23,210 nt of DNA from an uncultured Collinsella sp. (GCA_934650975.1 CAKUFW010000027.1:1-23210), one strand, 5' to 3'; positions 10,878-18,479 are shown, numbered from the stretch's first letter. Made by a program: numbers and translations. The notes: generated by a model not told the origin, from the letters alone.

Positions 10878-10914
10878 ATAAAAAACGAGGGAAGGCGCGC
10901 GTCCTCCCCTCGTT
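10878..10914 (-). terminator. Rho-independent terminator of aspS
   Basis: AACGAGGG (10884-10891) pairs with CCCTCGTT (10907-10914), with further pairing inside the loop. On the minus strand the hairpin runs directly into six T. It lies about 25 nt after the aspS stop. Confidence 0.87.
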
Positions 10915-10938
10915 GCGAGCAATATGTAAGCCGTTCGC

Positions 10939-12726
10939 CTACATCAGGCGCAGGCTGACGTCCTTGAGCTGGGCGCCGCTAACGGCACTCGGGGCGCCCG
11001 ACATAAGGTCGGAGCCGCTGGCCGTCTTGGGGAACGCCATGACGTCGCGAATGGAGTCGGAACCGGTGAGCAGCATGCACACGCGGTCCAGGCCCAGAGC
11101 AAAACCGCCCATCGGGGGCGCACCAAACTTGAGGGCCTCCATGAGGAAGCCAAACTGAGACTCGGCGCGCTCCTCGGTAAAGCCCAGGAGCTTGAGCATA
11201 GACATCTGCATCTCGGCGTTGTGGATACGCATACCGCCGCCGCCGGCCTCAAAGCCGTCCATGACAAAGTCGTAGGTGCAAGAACCGGCTGCCAACGGAT
11301 CGGCCTCGATCTTGGCGATGTCGGTCTCGGTCGGCAGGGTGAAGGGCTGATGCTCGGCAGCATAGGCCTTGCGATCCTCGTCCCAGTGGAACAGCGGGAA
11401 GTTGACGACCCACAGGAAGTCGTGGCCCTCGCGCTTGATCTCGAGCGCGTTGGCCATGTGGGAACGCATGCCGCCCAGGATCTCGTCGGAGAGCAGGCGC
11501 GGGCCGGCAGCGAACATCACAAGGTCGCCGGGCTCGACGTCCATGCGCTCGCGCAGAGCGGCCATCTCCTCGTCCGAGAAGAACTTGACGATGGGGCTGT
11601 TGATGGAGCCGTCCTCGCGGAAGGCGATCCAGGCCAGGCCCTTGGCGCCAAACGTGGAAGCCACGCCGGCGAGCTTATCGATCTTGGCACGGGCCCAGGC
11701 ACCAGCGCCCTTGGCGTTGATGGCCTTGACGACGGAACCCTCCTCGTCCGCGGCGGTCGCGAAGACCTTGAACTTGGAGTTGGCGAACACGTCGGTCAGG
11801 TCGACCAAGTGCATGCCGTAGCGGGTGTCGGGCTTGTCGGAGCCATAGGTGTCCATGGCCTCCCAGTAGTCCATGCGACGCAGCGGCGTGGGCATCTCGA
11901 CACCCATGCGGCCGAAGGCGTCGGACAGGACCTCCTCGAGCGCACTCATGACATCGTTCTGGTCTACGAAGGACATCTCGATATCGACCTGGGTGAACTC
12001 GGGCTGACGGTCGGCGCGCAGGTCCTCGTCGCGGAAGCACTTGGCAACCTGGTAATAGCGCTCGACACCTCCGACCATAAGCAGCTGCTTCAGGAGCTGC
12101 GGGGACTGCGGCAGAGCGTAGAAGTTGCCCGGCTGGATGCGGCTGGGGACGATGAAGTCGCGAGCGCCCTCGGGCGTGGACTTAAACAGGGAGGGCGTCT
12201 CGACCTCCATGAACTCACGGTTGTGCAGCGCCTCGCGAATGGCAAAGGTGAAGTCGGAGCGCAGCTTGAGGTTGGCCATCATCTCGGGACGACGGAGGTC
12301 CAGATAACGATAGCGCAGACGGGTGTCCTCGCTGGTCTCAATGCCGTCCTCGATCTGGAACGGCGGGGTGACGGACGTGTTAAGCACCTCGGCGTGGTCG
12401 GTCAGGACCTCGATCTCGCCGGTCGCGAGCTTGGTGTTGGTGGTTTCCTCACCACGGGCGCGCACGACGCCGTGAATCTTGATGGGCCACTCGGGACGCA
12501 TGGTCTCGGCGATCTTAAAGGCGTCGCCGTCGGAGTGCTCGGGGTCGAAGGTAAGCTGCGTGATGCCCTCGCGGTCGCGAAGGTCGCAGAAAATAAGGCC
12601 GCCGTGATCGCGGCGACGGCTCACCCAACCGGTGAGGGTAACCTCTTCGCCCACGTTCTCGCGGCGAAGCTCGCCGCAGGTACGGGTGTGCATGGAATGC
12701 TCGTCGATGGGACGGGTCTGGCTCAT
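10939..12726 (-). CDS. aspS: Aspartyl-tRNA synthetase
   Basis: Charges tRNA-Asp with aspartate. The 595-residue protein has the bacterial layout: an N-terminal OB-fold anticodon-binding domain (about 13-120, with G-W-V-S-R-R-R-D-H-G-G), the class II catalytic core and an inserted GAD domain (about 300-430). Motif 2 is visible in CFRDEDLRADRQPEFTQVD and motif 3 in GFALGLDRVCMLL near the C terminus. The ATG at 12726 follows TAAAGGAGG; an internal ATG at 12693 is possible but less well supported. His41 in the OB fold matches the residue found in several non-discriminating AspRS enzymes. The gene is single, divergent from serB, with a structured leader. Confidence 0.97.
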   Translation of the reverse strand: MSQTRPIDEHSMHTRTCGELRRENVGEEVTLTGWVSRRRDHGGLIFCDLRDREGITQLTFDPEHSDGDAFKIAETMRPEWPIKIHGVVRARGEETTNTKLATGEIEVLTDHAEVLNTSVTPPFQIEDGIETSEDTRLRYRYLDLRRPEMMANLKLRSDFTFAIREALHNREFMEVETPSLFKSTPEGARDFIVPSRIQPGNFYALPQSPQLLKQLLMVGGVERYYQVAKCFRDEDLRADRQPEFTQVDIEMSFVDQNDVMSALEEVLSDAFGRMGVEMPTPLRRMDYWEAMDTYGSDKPDTRYGMHLVDLTDVFANSKFKVFATAADEEGSVVKAINAKGAGAWARAKIDKLAGVASTFGAKGLAWIAFREDGSINSPIVKFFSDEEMAALRERMDVEPGDLVMFAAGPRLLSDEILGGMRSHMANALEIKREGHDFLWVVNFPLFHWDEDRKAYAAEHQPFTLPTETDIAKIEADPLAAGSCTYDFVMDGFEAGGGGMRIHNAEMQMSMLKLLGFTEERAESQFGFLMEALKFGAPPMGGFALGLDRVCMLLTGSDSIRDVMAFPKTASGSDLMSGAPSAVSGAQLKDVSLRLM

Positions 12727-12747
12727 ACCAGTGATCCTCCTTTATGG

Positions 12748-12789
12748 ATCTGTGCCGCCCCGTGTCGTTCCGGGCGGCGTCGTACAGAT
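12748..12789 (-). promoter_or_regulatory. Stem-loop in the aspS leader
   Basis: ATCTGT (12748-12753) pairs with ACAGAT (12784-12789), and directly inside it GCCGCCC (12754-12760) pairs with GGGCGGC (12772-12778), leaving one 5-nt bulge and an 11-nt loop. The structure ends about 7 nt before the ribosome binding site of aspS and has no T-run, so it is a candidate translational or mRNA-stability element. A -10-like TAAGAT lies upstream (plus 12832-12837), so the hairpin would be transcribed. Confidence 0.45.
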
Positions 12790-12982
12790 TTGCCCAGCCT
12801 GCGTAAACCGCGCAGCCAGACATGGCGTTCTATCTTATCGCATCTGTGTCGATGTGCCGCGAAAAAGTGGCTCCTGCCCAAAGACTTGACGGAGACGAAA
12901 CAATTGACGCGCCGCGGCACCCACCCGCGCTCGTCACGTGCGACAATATGCCCCAATAAAACAGCACTCGGAAAGGCCCGCC

Positions 12983-13618
12983 ATGACTGCACGCCTCATC
13001 GTTATGGATATCGACTCCACGCTCATCAACCAGGAGGTCATCGACCTATTGGGCGAAGAGGCCGGCGTGGGCGAGCAGGTGGCACAGATCACCGAACGCG
13101 CCATGCGCGGCGAGCTTGACTTTAAGCAGGCGCTCGAGGAACGCGTGGGGCTGCTTGCCGGCCTGGACGAGAGCGTGTTCGAGCGCACCTTTGAGCGCGT
13201 GACATTTACCCCCGGCGCGTTGGAGCTTGTGCGCTCGGCACACAGCAAGGGCTGGAAGGTCGGCGTGGTGAGCGGCGGCTTTCACGAGGTCGCCGATAAG
13301 ATCGTGGCTGCCGCGGGTATCGACTTTTGCCTGGCCAATCGTCTGGAGGTCGTGGACGGCAAGCTCACCGGCAAGCTGGCGGCAGGCATTGTGACCAAGG
13401 AGTCCAAGCTCATCCAGCTGCTGGATTGGGCGGTTGAGTGCGGCGTCGACATGGCCCACACGGTCGCTATTGGCGACGGGGCAAACGACATCCCCATGAT
13501 CCAGGCCGCGGGCACCGGTATCGCGTTTTGCGCCAAGCCCAAGACGCGCGAGGCGGCACCGTTTGCCATCGATGAGCGCAACCTGATGCTCGCCATGGAC
13601 ATCATCCTGCGCGACTAG
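12983..13618 (+). CDS. serB: Phosphoserine phosphatase
   Basis: Final step of serine synthesis: dephosphorylates phosphoserine. A 211-residue HAD-superfamily enzyme with motif I M-D-I-D-S-T (Asp9 nucleophile, Asp11 acid/base), motif II V-V-S-G-G-F at about residues 94-99, a conserved Lys in T-K-E-S-K-L, and motif IV GDGANDIPM near residue 165. There is no N-terminal ACT domain, so it is the short form. The ATG at 12983 follows GGAAAGG and puts the catalytic Asp at the usual position. It is divergent from aspS and 116 bp before larB in the same direction, but a dyad and promoter-like sequence lie in that gap. Other serine genes are not nearby. Confidence 0.93.
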   Translation: MTARLIVMDIDSTLINQEVIDLLGEEAGVGEQVAQITERAMRGELDFKQALEERVGLLAGLDESVFERTFERVTFTPGALELVRSAHSKGWKVGVVSGGFHEVADKIVAAAGIDFCLANRLEVVDGKLTGKLAAGIVTKESKLIQLLDWAVECGVDMAHTVAIGDGANDIPMIQAAGTGIAFCAKPKTREAAPFAIDERNLMLAMDIILRD

Positions 13619-13657
13619 CGAGTTAACCTCACAACTCCATCAAATCTGACATATTAG

Positions 13658-13711
13658 ATTTCCGAACAATTTTGCTGTAATGTTCGGAAATAGCCCTTTG
13701 CGTGCTAAACT
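13658..13711 (+). promoter_or_regulatory. Candidate larB promoter with an 11-bp dyad
   Basis: ATTTCCGAACA (13658-13668) and its exact reverse complement (13681-13691) flank a 12-nt spacer. The right arm includes the -35-like TTCGGA (13683-13688), followed after 17 nt by the -10-like TAAACT (13706-13711), about 24 nt before the larB start. The dyad is well placed as an operator for the lar genes, for example for the TetR-type protein encoded downstream. The regulator assignment is inferred. Confidence 0.45.
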
Positions 13712-13734
13712 TTTAAGCGTCGAAGGGAACTCAT

Positions 13735-14517
13735 ATGGACAAACGCGATCTTGAGCAATTGCTAAGTGACGTGGCAGATGGAAATGTTGCACCGGCCGAT
13801 GCCCTCACGCGCATCCAGACGGCTCCGACCGCCGATCTGGGCTTTGCACAGCTCGATCTTTCGCGCGGAGTGCGCCAGGGAGCCGGCGAGGTTGTCTACG
13901 GCGCCGGTAAAACCGCCGAGCAAATTGCCGCCATTATCAAAGCATTACTCGATGCCGGCCAGGAGCGTATCCTGGTCACGCGCTTGGATGCCGAAAAAGC
14001 CGCGCGCACCGCTGAGCTTCTTGGCAACGACATCGACCTGGGATATGTCCCGGACGCCCAGCTCGCCCTGGTGGGTGGCAAGCCCTCCCCCACCGGCAAC
14101 GGACGCATCGTCGTCGCCTGCGCCGGCACGAGCGACCTACCCGTCGCCGAGGAGGCCGCGTTGACGGCCGAGTTCTACGGCAACGAGGTCGATCGCCTCT
14201 ACGACGTGGGTGTCGCCGGCCTGCACCGTCTGCTTGCTCATGCCGAAGAACTTGCCCAGGCGCAGGTGGTCATCGCCATCGCCGGCATGGAAGGCGCCCT
14301 GGCGAGCGTCATCGGAGGCCTTGTGAGCTGTCCGGTCATCGCCGTCCCCACCAGCGTGGGTTATGGCGCGAGCTTTGGCGGCGTGGCCGCACTGCTCGCC
14401 ATGCTCAACTCCTGCGCCAGCGGCGTTTCGGTCGTCAACATCGACAACGGCTTCGGCGCGGCCTATCAGGCAAGTCTTATCAATCATCTGAGCGCCGGCG
14501 CGTCCTGCGCCCGCTAA
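13735..14517 (+). CDS. larB: LarB, nickel-pincer cofactor biosynthesis carboxylase
   Basis: First enzyme of nickel-pincer nucleotide synthesis: carboxylates the pyridinium ring of nicotinic acid adenine dinucleotide and splits the phosphoanhydride. The 260-residue protein has a PurE (AIR carboxylase)-like C-terminal domain with V-V-A-C-A-G-T-S-D-L-P-V-A-E-E-A near residues 125-140, G-M-E-G-A-L-A-S-V-I-G-G-L near 185 and P-V-I-A-V-P-T-S-V-G-Y-G-A near 205. The N-terminal part (D-L-S-R-G-V-R-Q-G-A-G-E-V-V-Y-G) is also typical of LarB. The ATG at 13735 follows GAAGGGAA. It is 10 nt upstream of larC, whose ribosome binding site overlaps the larB stop. Confidence 0.95.
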   Translation: MDKRDLEQLLSDVADGNVAPADALTRIQTAPTADLGFAQLDLSRGVRQGAGEVVYGAGKTAEQIAAIIKALLDAGQERILVTRLDAEKAARTAELLGNDIDLGYVPDAQLALVGGKPSPTGNGRIVVACAGTSDLPVAEEAALTAEFYGNEVDRLYDVGVAGLHRLLAHAEELAQAQVVIAIAGMEGALASVIGGLVSCPVIAVPTSVGYGASFGGVAALLAMLNSCASGVSVVNIDNGFGAAYQASLINHLSAGASCAR

Positions 14518-14527
14518 GGAGCATTTC

Positions 14528-15445
14528 ATGTCAAACCATCAGCACACGCTTATCATCGACGGCACCTCGGGCATCAGCGGCGACATGACCGTCGCGGCCC
14601 TGCTCGACCTGGGCGCCAGCGAGGAGCATCTGCGCGAGCAGCTCGCCACGCTTCCGGTCGGCGGCTTTGAGATTGCCGTGACGCGCGTAAACAAGCATGG
14701 CATCGACGCCTGCGACTTTGACGTTCAGCTGGCAGAGGAGCTCGAGAACCACGACCACGACATGGCCTGGCTCTACGGCAACGAAGCAGCTGTCGAGCAC
14801 ACGCACGAGCACGAGCACCACCATCATGATCATGGCGAGCACGAACACGAGCACTGCCACGAGCATGACCATGAGGCCCACGGTCATGGCCACGAGGGTC
14901 ACCATCACGCCCACCACCATCACCACCGTTCTTTGGCGGACGTCACCGCCATCATCGACGGCTCGCAGCTAAGCGATGGCGCCAAGCGTCGCGCACTCGC
15001 CATCTTTACCGCGCTCGCCGCCGCCGAGGCCAAGGCCCACGGCAAAACGCCCGAGACCGTCATGTTCCACGAGGTGGGCGCCGTCGACTCCATCGTCGAC
15101 GTCTGCTCCGTCGCCATCTGCCTCGATGACCTGGGTATTGAGGACATCGTGGTCGAGTCGCTCTCCGAGGGTCACGGCACCATCCACTGCGCCCACGGCC
15201 TTATGCCCATCCCCGTCCCCGCTGTCGTCAACCTGTGCCAGGCGGGCAATATCGCCCTCACGCCCGCGCCGGTCGCCGGCGAGCTCGTGACGCCCACGGG
15301 CGCCGCCATCGTTGCCGCACTGCGCACGTCCGAGCACCTGCCGGCCCGCTACCGCATCGAGGCCGTCGGCTACGGCGCCGGTAAGCGCCCCTACGAGGGC
15401 TGCTCCGGCACGCTCCGTTGCCTGCTTGTTCACGTGGATGCATAG
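14528..15445 (+). CDS. larC: LarC1, N-terminal half of the nickel-insertion protein LarC
   Basis: LarC is the CTP-dependent cyclometallase that inserts nickel into the pincer cofactor. This 305-residue protein has the LarC start (D-G-T-S-G-I-S-G-D-M, residues 11-20) and a His-rich stretch at 91-133 with 25 His of 43 residues, expected to bind nickel. It also has the conserved H-E-V-G-A-V-D-S-I-V-D, the H-G-L-M-P-I-P-V-P-A segment and the final G-Y-G-A-G-K-R. It stops at T-L-R-C-L-L-V-H-V-D-A, where LarC1 normally gives way to LarC2, the CTP-binding domain. No LarC2 sequence follows in any frame, since the TetR gene starts 2 nt later. The ribosome binding site TAAGGAG overlaps the larB stop. 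Confidence 0.93.
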   Translation: MSNHQHTLIIDGTSGISGDMTVAALLDLGASEEHLREQLATLPVGGFEIAVTRVNKHGIDACDFDVQLAEELENHDHDMAWLYGNEAAVEHTHEHEHHHHDHGEHEHEHCHEHDHEAHGHGHEGHHHAHHHHHRSLADVTAIIDGSQLSDGAKRRALAIFTALAAAEAKAHGKTPETVMFHEVGAVDSIVDVCSVAICLDDLGIEDIVVESLSEGHGTIHCAHGLMPIPVPAVVNLCQAGNIALTPAPVAGELVTPTGAAIVAALRTSEHLPARYRIEAVGYGAGKRPYEGCSGTLRCLLVHVDA

Positions 15446-15447
15446 CC

Positions 15448-15987
15448 ATGGATGCCCGCAAAACCAAAAGCCGCGCCGCCATCGTTGCCGCATTCTCTGA
15501 GCTCCTTCGCGAGGAGGACTACGGCAAGATCACCGTCGGCGACATCATCGCTCGCGCCCATGTGGGTCGGGCCACGTTCTACGGCCTCTTCAAGAGCAAA
15601 GATGACCTACTGTCCGAACTCGTGAGCGACATCTGCACCCACGCCCTCGACGACGATGGCACACCGCTCGATGATCCGCTCGTACAAGTCGAGCATATCC
15701 TCAACAACCTCTGGGAACGCCGCCAGGGCGTACGAGCCCTCGTAGCCGGCGCCGGCTCACGCGTCTTCGCCGACTGCTTACGCAAGACCATCATGTCACG
15801 AGCAGCCGAAACCGTCCCCACCGACCCAAACGGCCCCGCCGCCACCATGGACCGAAGCTTCCTGCTACACCACATAGCCTCAAGCTTCGTAGGAACAGTC
15901 CAATGGTGGGCCTGGCACAACTTCGAAGCAGAAAAAGCCGACGTAGCCAAAGACTACCTATCGGCCATACAACCCCTCTTCAACTAA
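15448..15987 (+). CDS. TetR/AcrR-family transcriptional regulator
   Basis: A 179-residue regulator with an N-terminal TetR helix-turn-helix at about residues 9-55 (I-T-V-G-D-I-I-A-R-A-H-V-G-R-A-T-F-Y-G-L-F-K-S-K) and an all-helical ligand domain ending in G-T-V-Q-W-W-A-W-H-N, a pattern of one TetR C-terminal subfamily. The ATG at 15448 lies 2 nt after the larC stop, so it is probably translated by coupling; the same frame is open 30 nt further upstream inside larC. Being the third gene of larB-larC-tetR, it is the natural candidate regulator of the lar genes, in place of the Crp/Fnr-type LarR of Lactiplantibacillus. The ligand is unknown. The last third uses more A-ending codons than neighbouring genes. 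Confidence 0.88.
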   Translation: MDARKTKSRAAIVAAFSELLREEDYGKITVGDIIARAHVGRATFYGLFKSKDDLLSELVSDICTHALDDDGTPLDDPLVQVEHILNNLWERRQGVRALVAGAGSRVFADCLRKTIMSRAAETVPTDPNGPAATMDRSFLLHHIASSFVGTVQWWAWHNFEAEKADVAKDYLSAIQPLFN

Positions 15988-15998
15988 GCAAGCCTCTC

Positions 15999-16072
15999 AT
16001 CCCAAAGCACCGCCCCACCCCAAGGCGCCACGTATCCCAAAGCGTTACCCGCATCTCAAAGCGCCTAACAAC
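15999..16072. repeat. Degenerate short direct repeats
   Basis: Four consecutive segments of 17-20 nt begin ATCCCAAAGC, ACCCCAAGGC, ATCCCAAAGC and ATCTCAAAGC (15999, 16017, 16034, 16053). They follow the tetR stop and encode nothing. The remaining 78 bp of this gap (16073-16150) is AT-richer and shows no recognisable gene. The repeat may be decayed. Confidence 0.35.
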
Positions 16073-16150
16073 AAAGTGCCCAACACATCCAAATTCAGAT
16101 ATATATGTAGTGTTGCGTGTTGCTTGCTCCAATGCAACTGGATTCCCGCA

Positions 16151-16277
16151 GGGTCCGGCATAGGTTAACTTTCCGCCGCACTCCGCAGAACGCAAGAAGC
16201 TCCCGCCGCACGAAGTGCGCAGCGGGAGCTTCTTGCATGTTCGAGGACGCGGCGGAAAGTTAACCTATGCCGGACCC
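16151..16277. repeat. 127-nt bipartite palindromic element, copy 1 (after larD)
   Basis: Perfect 29-bp outer arms at 16151-16179 and 16249-16277; 12-nt internal segments ACTCCGCAGAAC (16180-16191) and ATGTTCGAGGAC (16237-16248); perfect 15-bp inner arms at 16192-16206 and 16222-16236; tip CGCAC-GAA-GTGCG. Inside the internal segments GAAC can pair with GTTC. It lies between the convergent genes tetR and larD, 24 nt after the larD stop. There is no T-run on either side, so it is not a standard terminator. It is homologous to the element at 18679-18805. Confidence 0.9.
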
Positions 16278-16301
16278 GGACGTTATATCAATTACTTCGG
16301 A

Positions 16302-17033
16302 CTAGAACATGCCCAAGAAACCATGCACAAACAGCGCAGCCACAGCAGCACCGACAAACGGAGCGATGCCGGGAACAAGCAGGCCGTACTTCCAGTTGTT
16401 GTCAGCCTTGTTCTTAATCGGCAGCACCTGATAGGCCATGCGAGGACCAAGGTCACGAGCCTGGTTCATGGCGAAGCCGGTGATGCCACCCATGCCCATG
16501 CCAACGGCCCAAACGATCAGGCCAACGCAGATGGCGAGCATCAGAACGTTCTCGCCGGCGCGGCTAGCGGCAGCAAGGATGGCGCTGATGAACACGAAGG
16601 TGCAGATAGCCTCGCAGAAGAAGTTGCGGGCATAGTTGGTACCCTCGGTGGTGGGGTTGGTCGAGAAAATGTTGCGCTGGGCAATGGGGTCGACGACGCC
16701 CTCGGAAGCCTTGAACTCATCGGCATACATAAACCAAGCGATTACGGCGCCCACAAAGCCGCCGAGCATATCGGCAATCATGAAGGGGATGCAGCTGCTC
16801 CACGGCACCAGGCCTACGATGCACTGGGCAAGCACCATGGCGGGGTTCATGCACACGGCGCCGCCAAAGACAAACAGGCAGACCGAGATGCCAAAAGACC
16901 AGGTGGTGATGGCAAACATGTGGCCAGAGCCCTGATACTTGGTGCCCTTGAGCACGGTATCGCAGTGCACGCCCACGCCAAAGACGATCATGAGGGCCGT
17001 CGCGCCGAATTCGCAGAGGAGTTTGGTAAGCAT
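16302..17033 (-). CDS. larD: LarD-like aquaglyceroporin (lactate/glycerol channel)
   Basis: A 243-residue membrane channel of the MIP family with six hydrophobic segments. The first pore motif is intact (N63-P64-A65 in C-M-N-P-A-M-V-L-A). The second reads N190-Q191-A192-R193 (G-F-A-M-N-Q-A-R-D-L-G-P-R) where NPAR is usual. In Lactiplantibacillus plantarum LarD is a lactic acid channel encoded with larA. Here the gene begins 49 nt after larA in the same direction, which supports the same role. The ATG at 17033 has a modest ribosome binding site (AAGG). A glycerol facilitator is the alternative; the sequence alone does not decide. Confidence 0.85.
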   Translation of the reverse strand: MLTKLLCEFGATALMIVFGVGVHCDTVLKGTKYQGSGHMFAITTWSFGISVCLFVFGGAVCMNPAMVLAQCIVGLVPWSSCIPFMIADMLGGFVGAVIAWFMYADEFKASEGVVDPIAQRNIFSTNPTTEGTNYARNFFCEAICTFVFISAILAAASRAGENVLMLAICVGLIVWAVGMGMGGITGFAMNQARDLGPRMAYQVLPIKNKADNNWKYGLLVPGIAPFVGAAVAALFVHGFLGMF

Positions 17034-17082
17034 AAAACCTTATCTTTCTTGTCGGTTATAAACGATTCGTTTAGGCCGCGCA

Positions 17083-18360
17083 CTAGTGCTGCGCGACGAC
17101 AACGCCCAGGCCATCGGGAATGACGGCCACCTTAGCATCGGCACCCTTCATCTCAAAGGCGAGCTTGAGCGCCTCCTCGATAGTGTTGACCGGCGTCATG
17201 TGCATATCCTTGAGCATCTGGTGATCGCACAGGTCGGTGACCATGATCACAGGGTGATGCGCCAGGATGCGGGCAAAAATCTGGCTCGTCCACTGATCGG
17301 GCAGGGTCTCGTCCTTGGGACGATCGATGCAGGCGCGCTCAAACTCCGCCGGATCGTTGTCGGCGATGTTGTGATAGAAGCCCTCGCCACCGTGACCGTC
17401 GGCACAACCGGCGACGTCGATGATCACACCGCCCTCGGGAAGCGTAGCCTCGGCAGCGCACATGCCCTTCACGGCCTGGTAGATGTTCTGGTCGAGCGGG
17501 TAGCCGCCGTTGGTGGTGATGGCGATCTCGCACTCGACGGGCTCAACGCCGGCAAGGCTCTTCACGAACTCGCAGCCAGCCTCGTGCGCCTTGTGGATGT
17601 CGCCGGCAAAGGAGCCGATGACCTCATGCTTGCCGTTGAGCACCACGTTGAGCACAAAGGCAAGGTGAGCCATCTCGGCGGCGGCGAACATGTCCTCGCT
17701 CACGTGGTTGTGGCACAGGTTGCCGGCACGCGAGTGGGAATCGTTCACAAACTGACCGTTGTGGTTGTACATGATGGTCTTGTAGCTGGCGATGCCAGGC
17801 AGGACGGACTTGCGGCTACCAGAGAAACCGGCAAAGAAGTGCGGCTCAATAAAGCCCTCGGCAAGCAGCAGATCGCAATCGGCGGCAATCTTGTTGATAA
17901 TGCACTCGCCACCAGAAGGCAGGGTGCCGATCTTTTTCATCATGCTGTCGTCAGTCGCGACGTGCATAACGATTTCCTCGTTGGCAACGATCTCCTCGCC
18001 GTACTTGTTGACGAGCTCCTCGTGCGTCGACGGGCGGTGCATGCCCGTAGCAACCAAAATACGCACACGAGCCTCGGGCGCAGCAGCATGAATGTGATGC
18101 AGCAGAATAGGCATCGTCACACGCGAAGGAACCGGACGCGTATGGTCGGAGCTAATGATAACGATGTCCTTCTTGCCAGCACAAAGCTCCTCGAGCGAAG
18201 GCGAGCCATAAGGATTGGCAAGCGACTCTTCTACCAGCTCTTGCTGCGTTTTTGTAGTCTCAAACTCGTTTTGATGACCCTCCATCACACCCGCGAAATT
18301 CTTATCCTCGAGCTCCAGATGCAACGTCTTGTGGTCAAACGGCAGTTCACATTCAAACAA
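17083..18360 (-). CDS. larA: Lactate racemase LarA
   Basis: Interconverts L- and D-lactate using the covalently bound nickel-pincer cofactor. I place the start at TTG 18360, giving 425 residues: it follows GGAAGAGGG by 9 nt and puts every key residue at the same number as in L. plantarum LarA, namely His108, His174, Lys184 (cofactor attachment) and His200 (nickel ligand). Hallmarks are S-S-D-H-T-R-P-V-P-S at 70-79, A-T-G-M-H-R-P-S-T-H-E-E at 104-115 and G-G-Y-P-L-D-Q-N-I-Y-Q in the C-terminal domain. The frame is open 26 codons further upstream without any family similarity. It is the first gene of larA-larD, opposite in direction to larB-larC. Confidence 0.96.
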   Translation of the reverse strand: MFECELPFDHKTLHLELEDKNFAGVMEGHQNEFETTKTQQELVEESLANPYGSPSLEELCAGKKDIVIISSDHTRPVPSRVTMPILLHHIHAAAPEARVRILVATGMHRPSTHEELVNKYGEEIVANEEIVMHVATDDSMMKKIGTLPSGGECIINKIAADCDLLLAEGFIEPHFFAGFSGSRKSVLPGIASYKTIMYNHNGQFVNDSHSRAGNLCHNHVSEDMFAAAEMAHLAFVLNVVLNGKHEVIGSFAGDIHKAHEAGCEFVKSLAGVEPVECEIAITTNGGYPLDQNIYQAVKGMCAAEATLPEGGVIIDVAGCADGHGGEGFYHNIADNDPAEFERACIDRPKDETLPDQWTSQIFARILAHHPVIMVTDLCDHQMLKDMHMTPVNTIEEALKLAFEMKGADAKVAVIPDGLGVVVAQH

Positions 18361-18450
18361 TGACGAGCGCCCTCTTCCTTTCAACTGACACACTAGATAA
18401 ACCGTTGGAAGGATACTCCGCTCACCGATAACAACCAACCACCCACCAAC

Positions 18451-18478
18451 CCATTAACAGAACGTTCACAATTGACAA
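18451..18478 (-). promoter_or_regulatory. Candidate larA promoter
   Basis: On the minus strand TTGTCA (plus 18473-18478) is followed after 16 nt by TAATGG (plus 18451-18456), about 90 nt before the larA start. The spacer contains the palindrome GAACGTTC (18460-18467), a possible operator core. It shares GAAC/GTTC half-sites with the larB dyad but with different spacing, so a common regulator is only a possibility. Confidence 0.4.
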
Positions 18479-18479
18479 G

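Noticed and set aside
14798..14926. Low-complexity CAC/CAT-rich repeat as a separate repeat feature
   Set aside because: It encodes the His-rich nickel-binding segment expected in LarC.
15418..15447. Frameshift fusion of LarC with the following gene
   Set aside because: The alternative frame leads directly into the TetR helix-turn-helix protein and not into LarC2, and the TetR gene has its own ATG at 15448.
16151..16277. Ordinary bidirectional Rho-independent terminator
   Set aside because: The hairpin is far longer than usual, has conserved internal segments and no T-run on either side.
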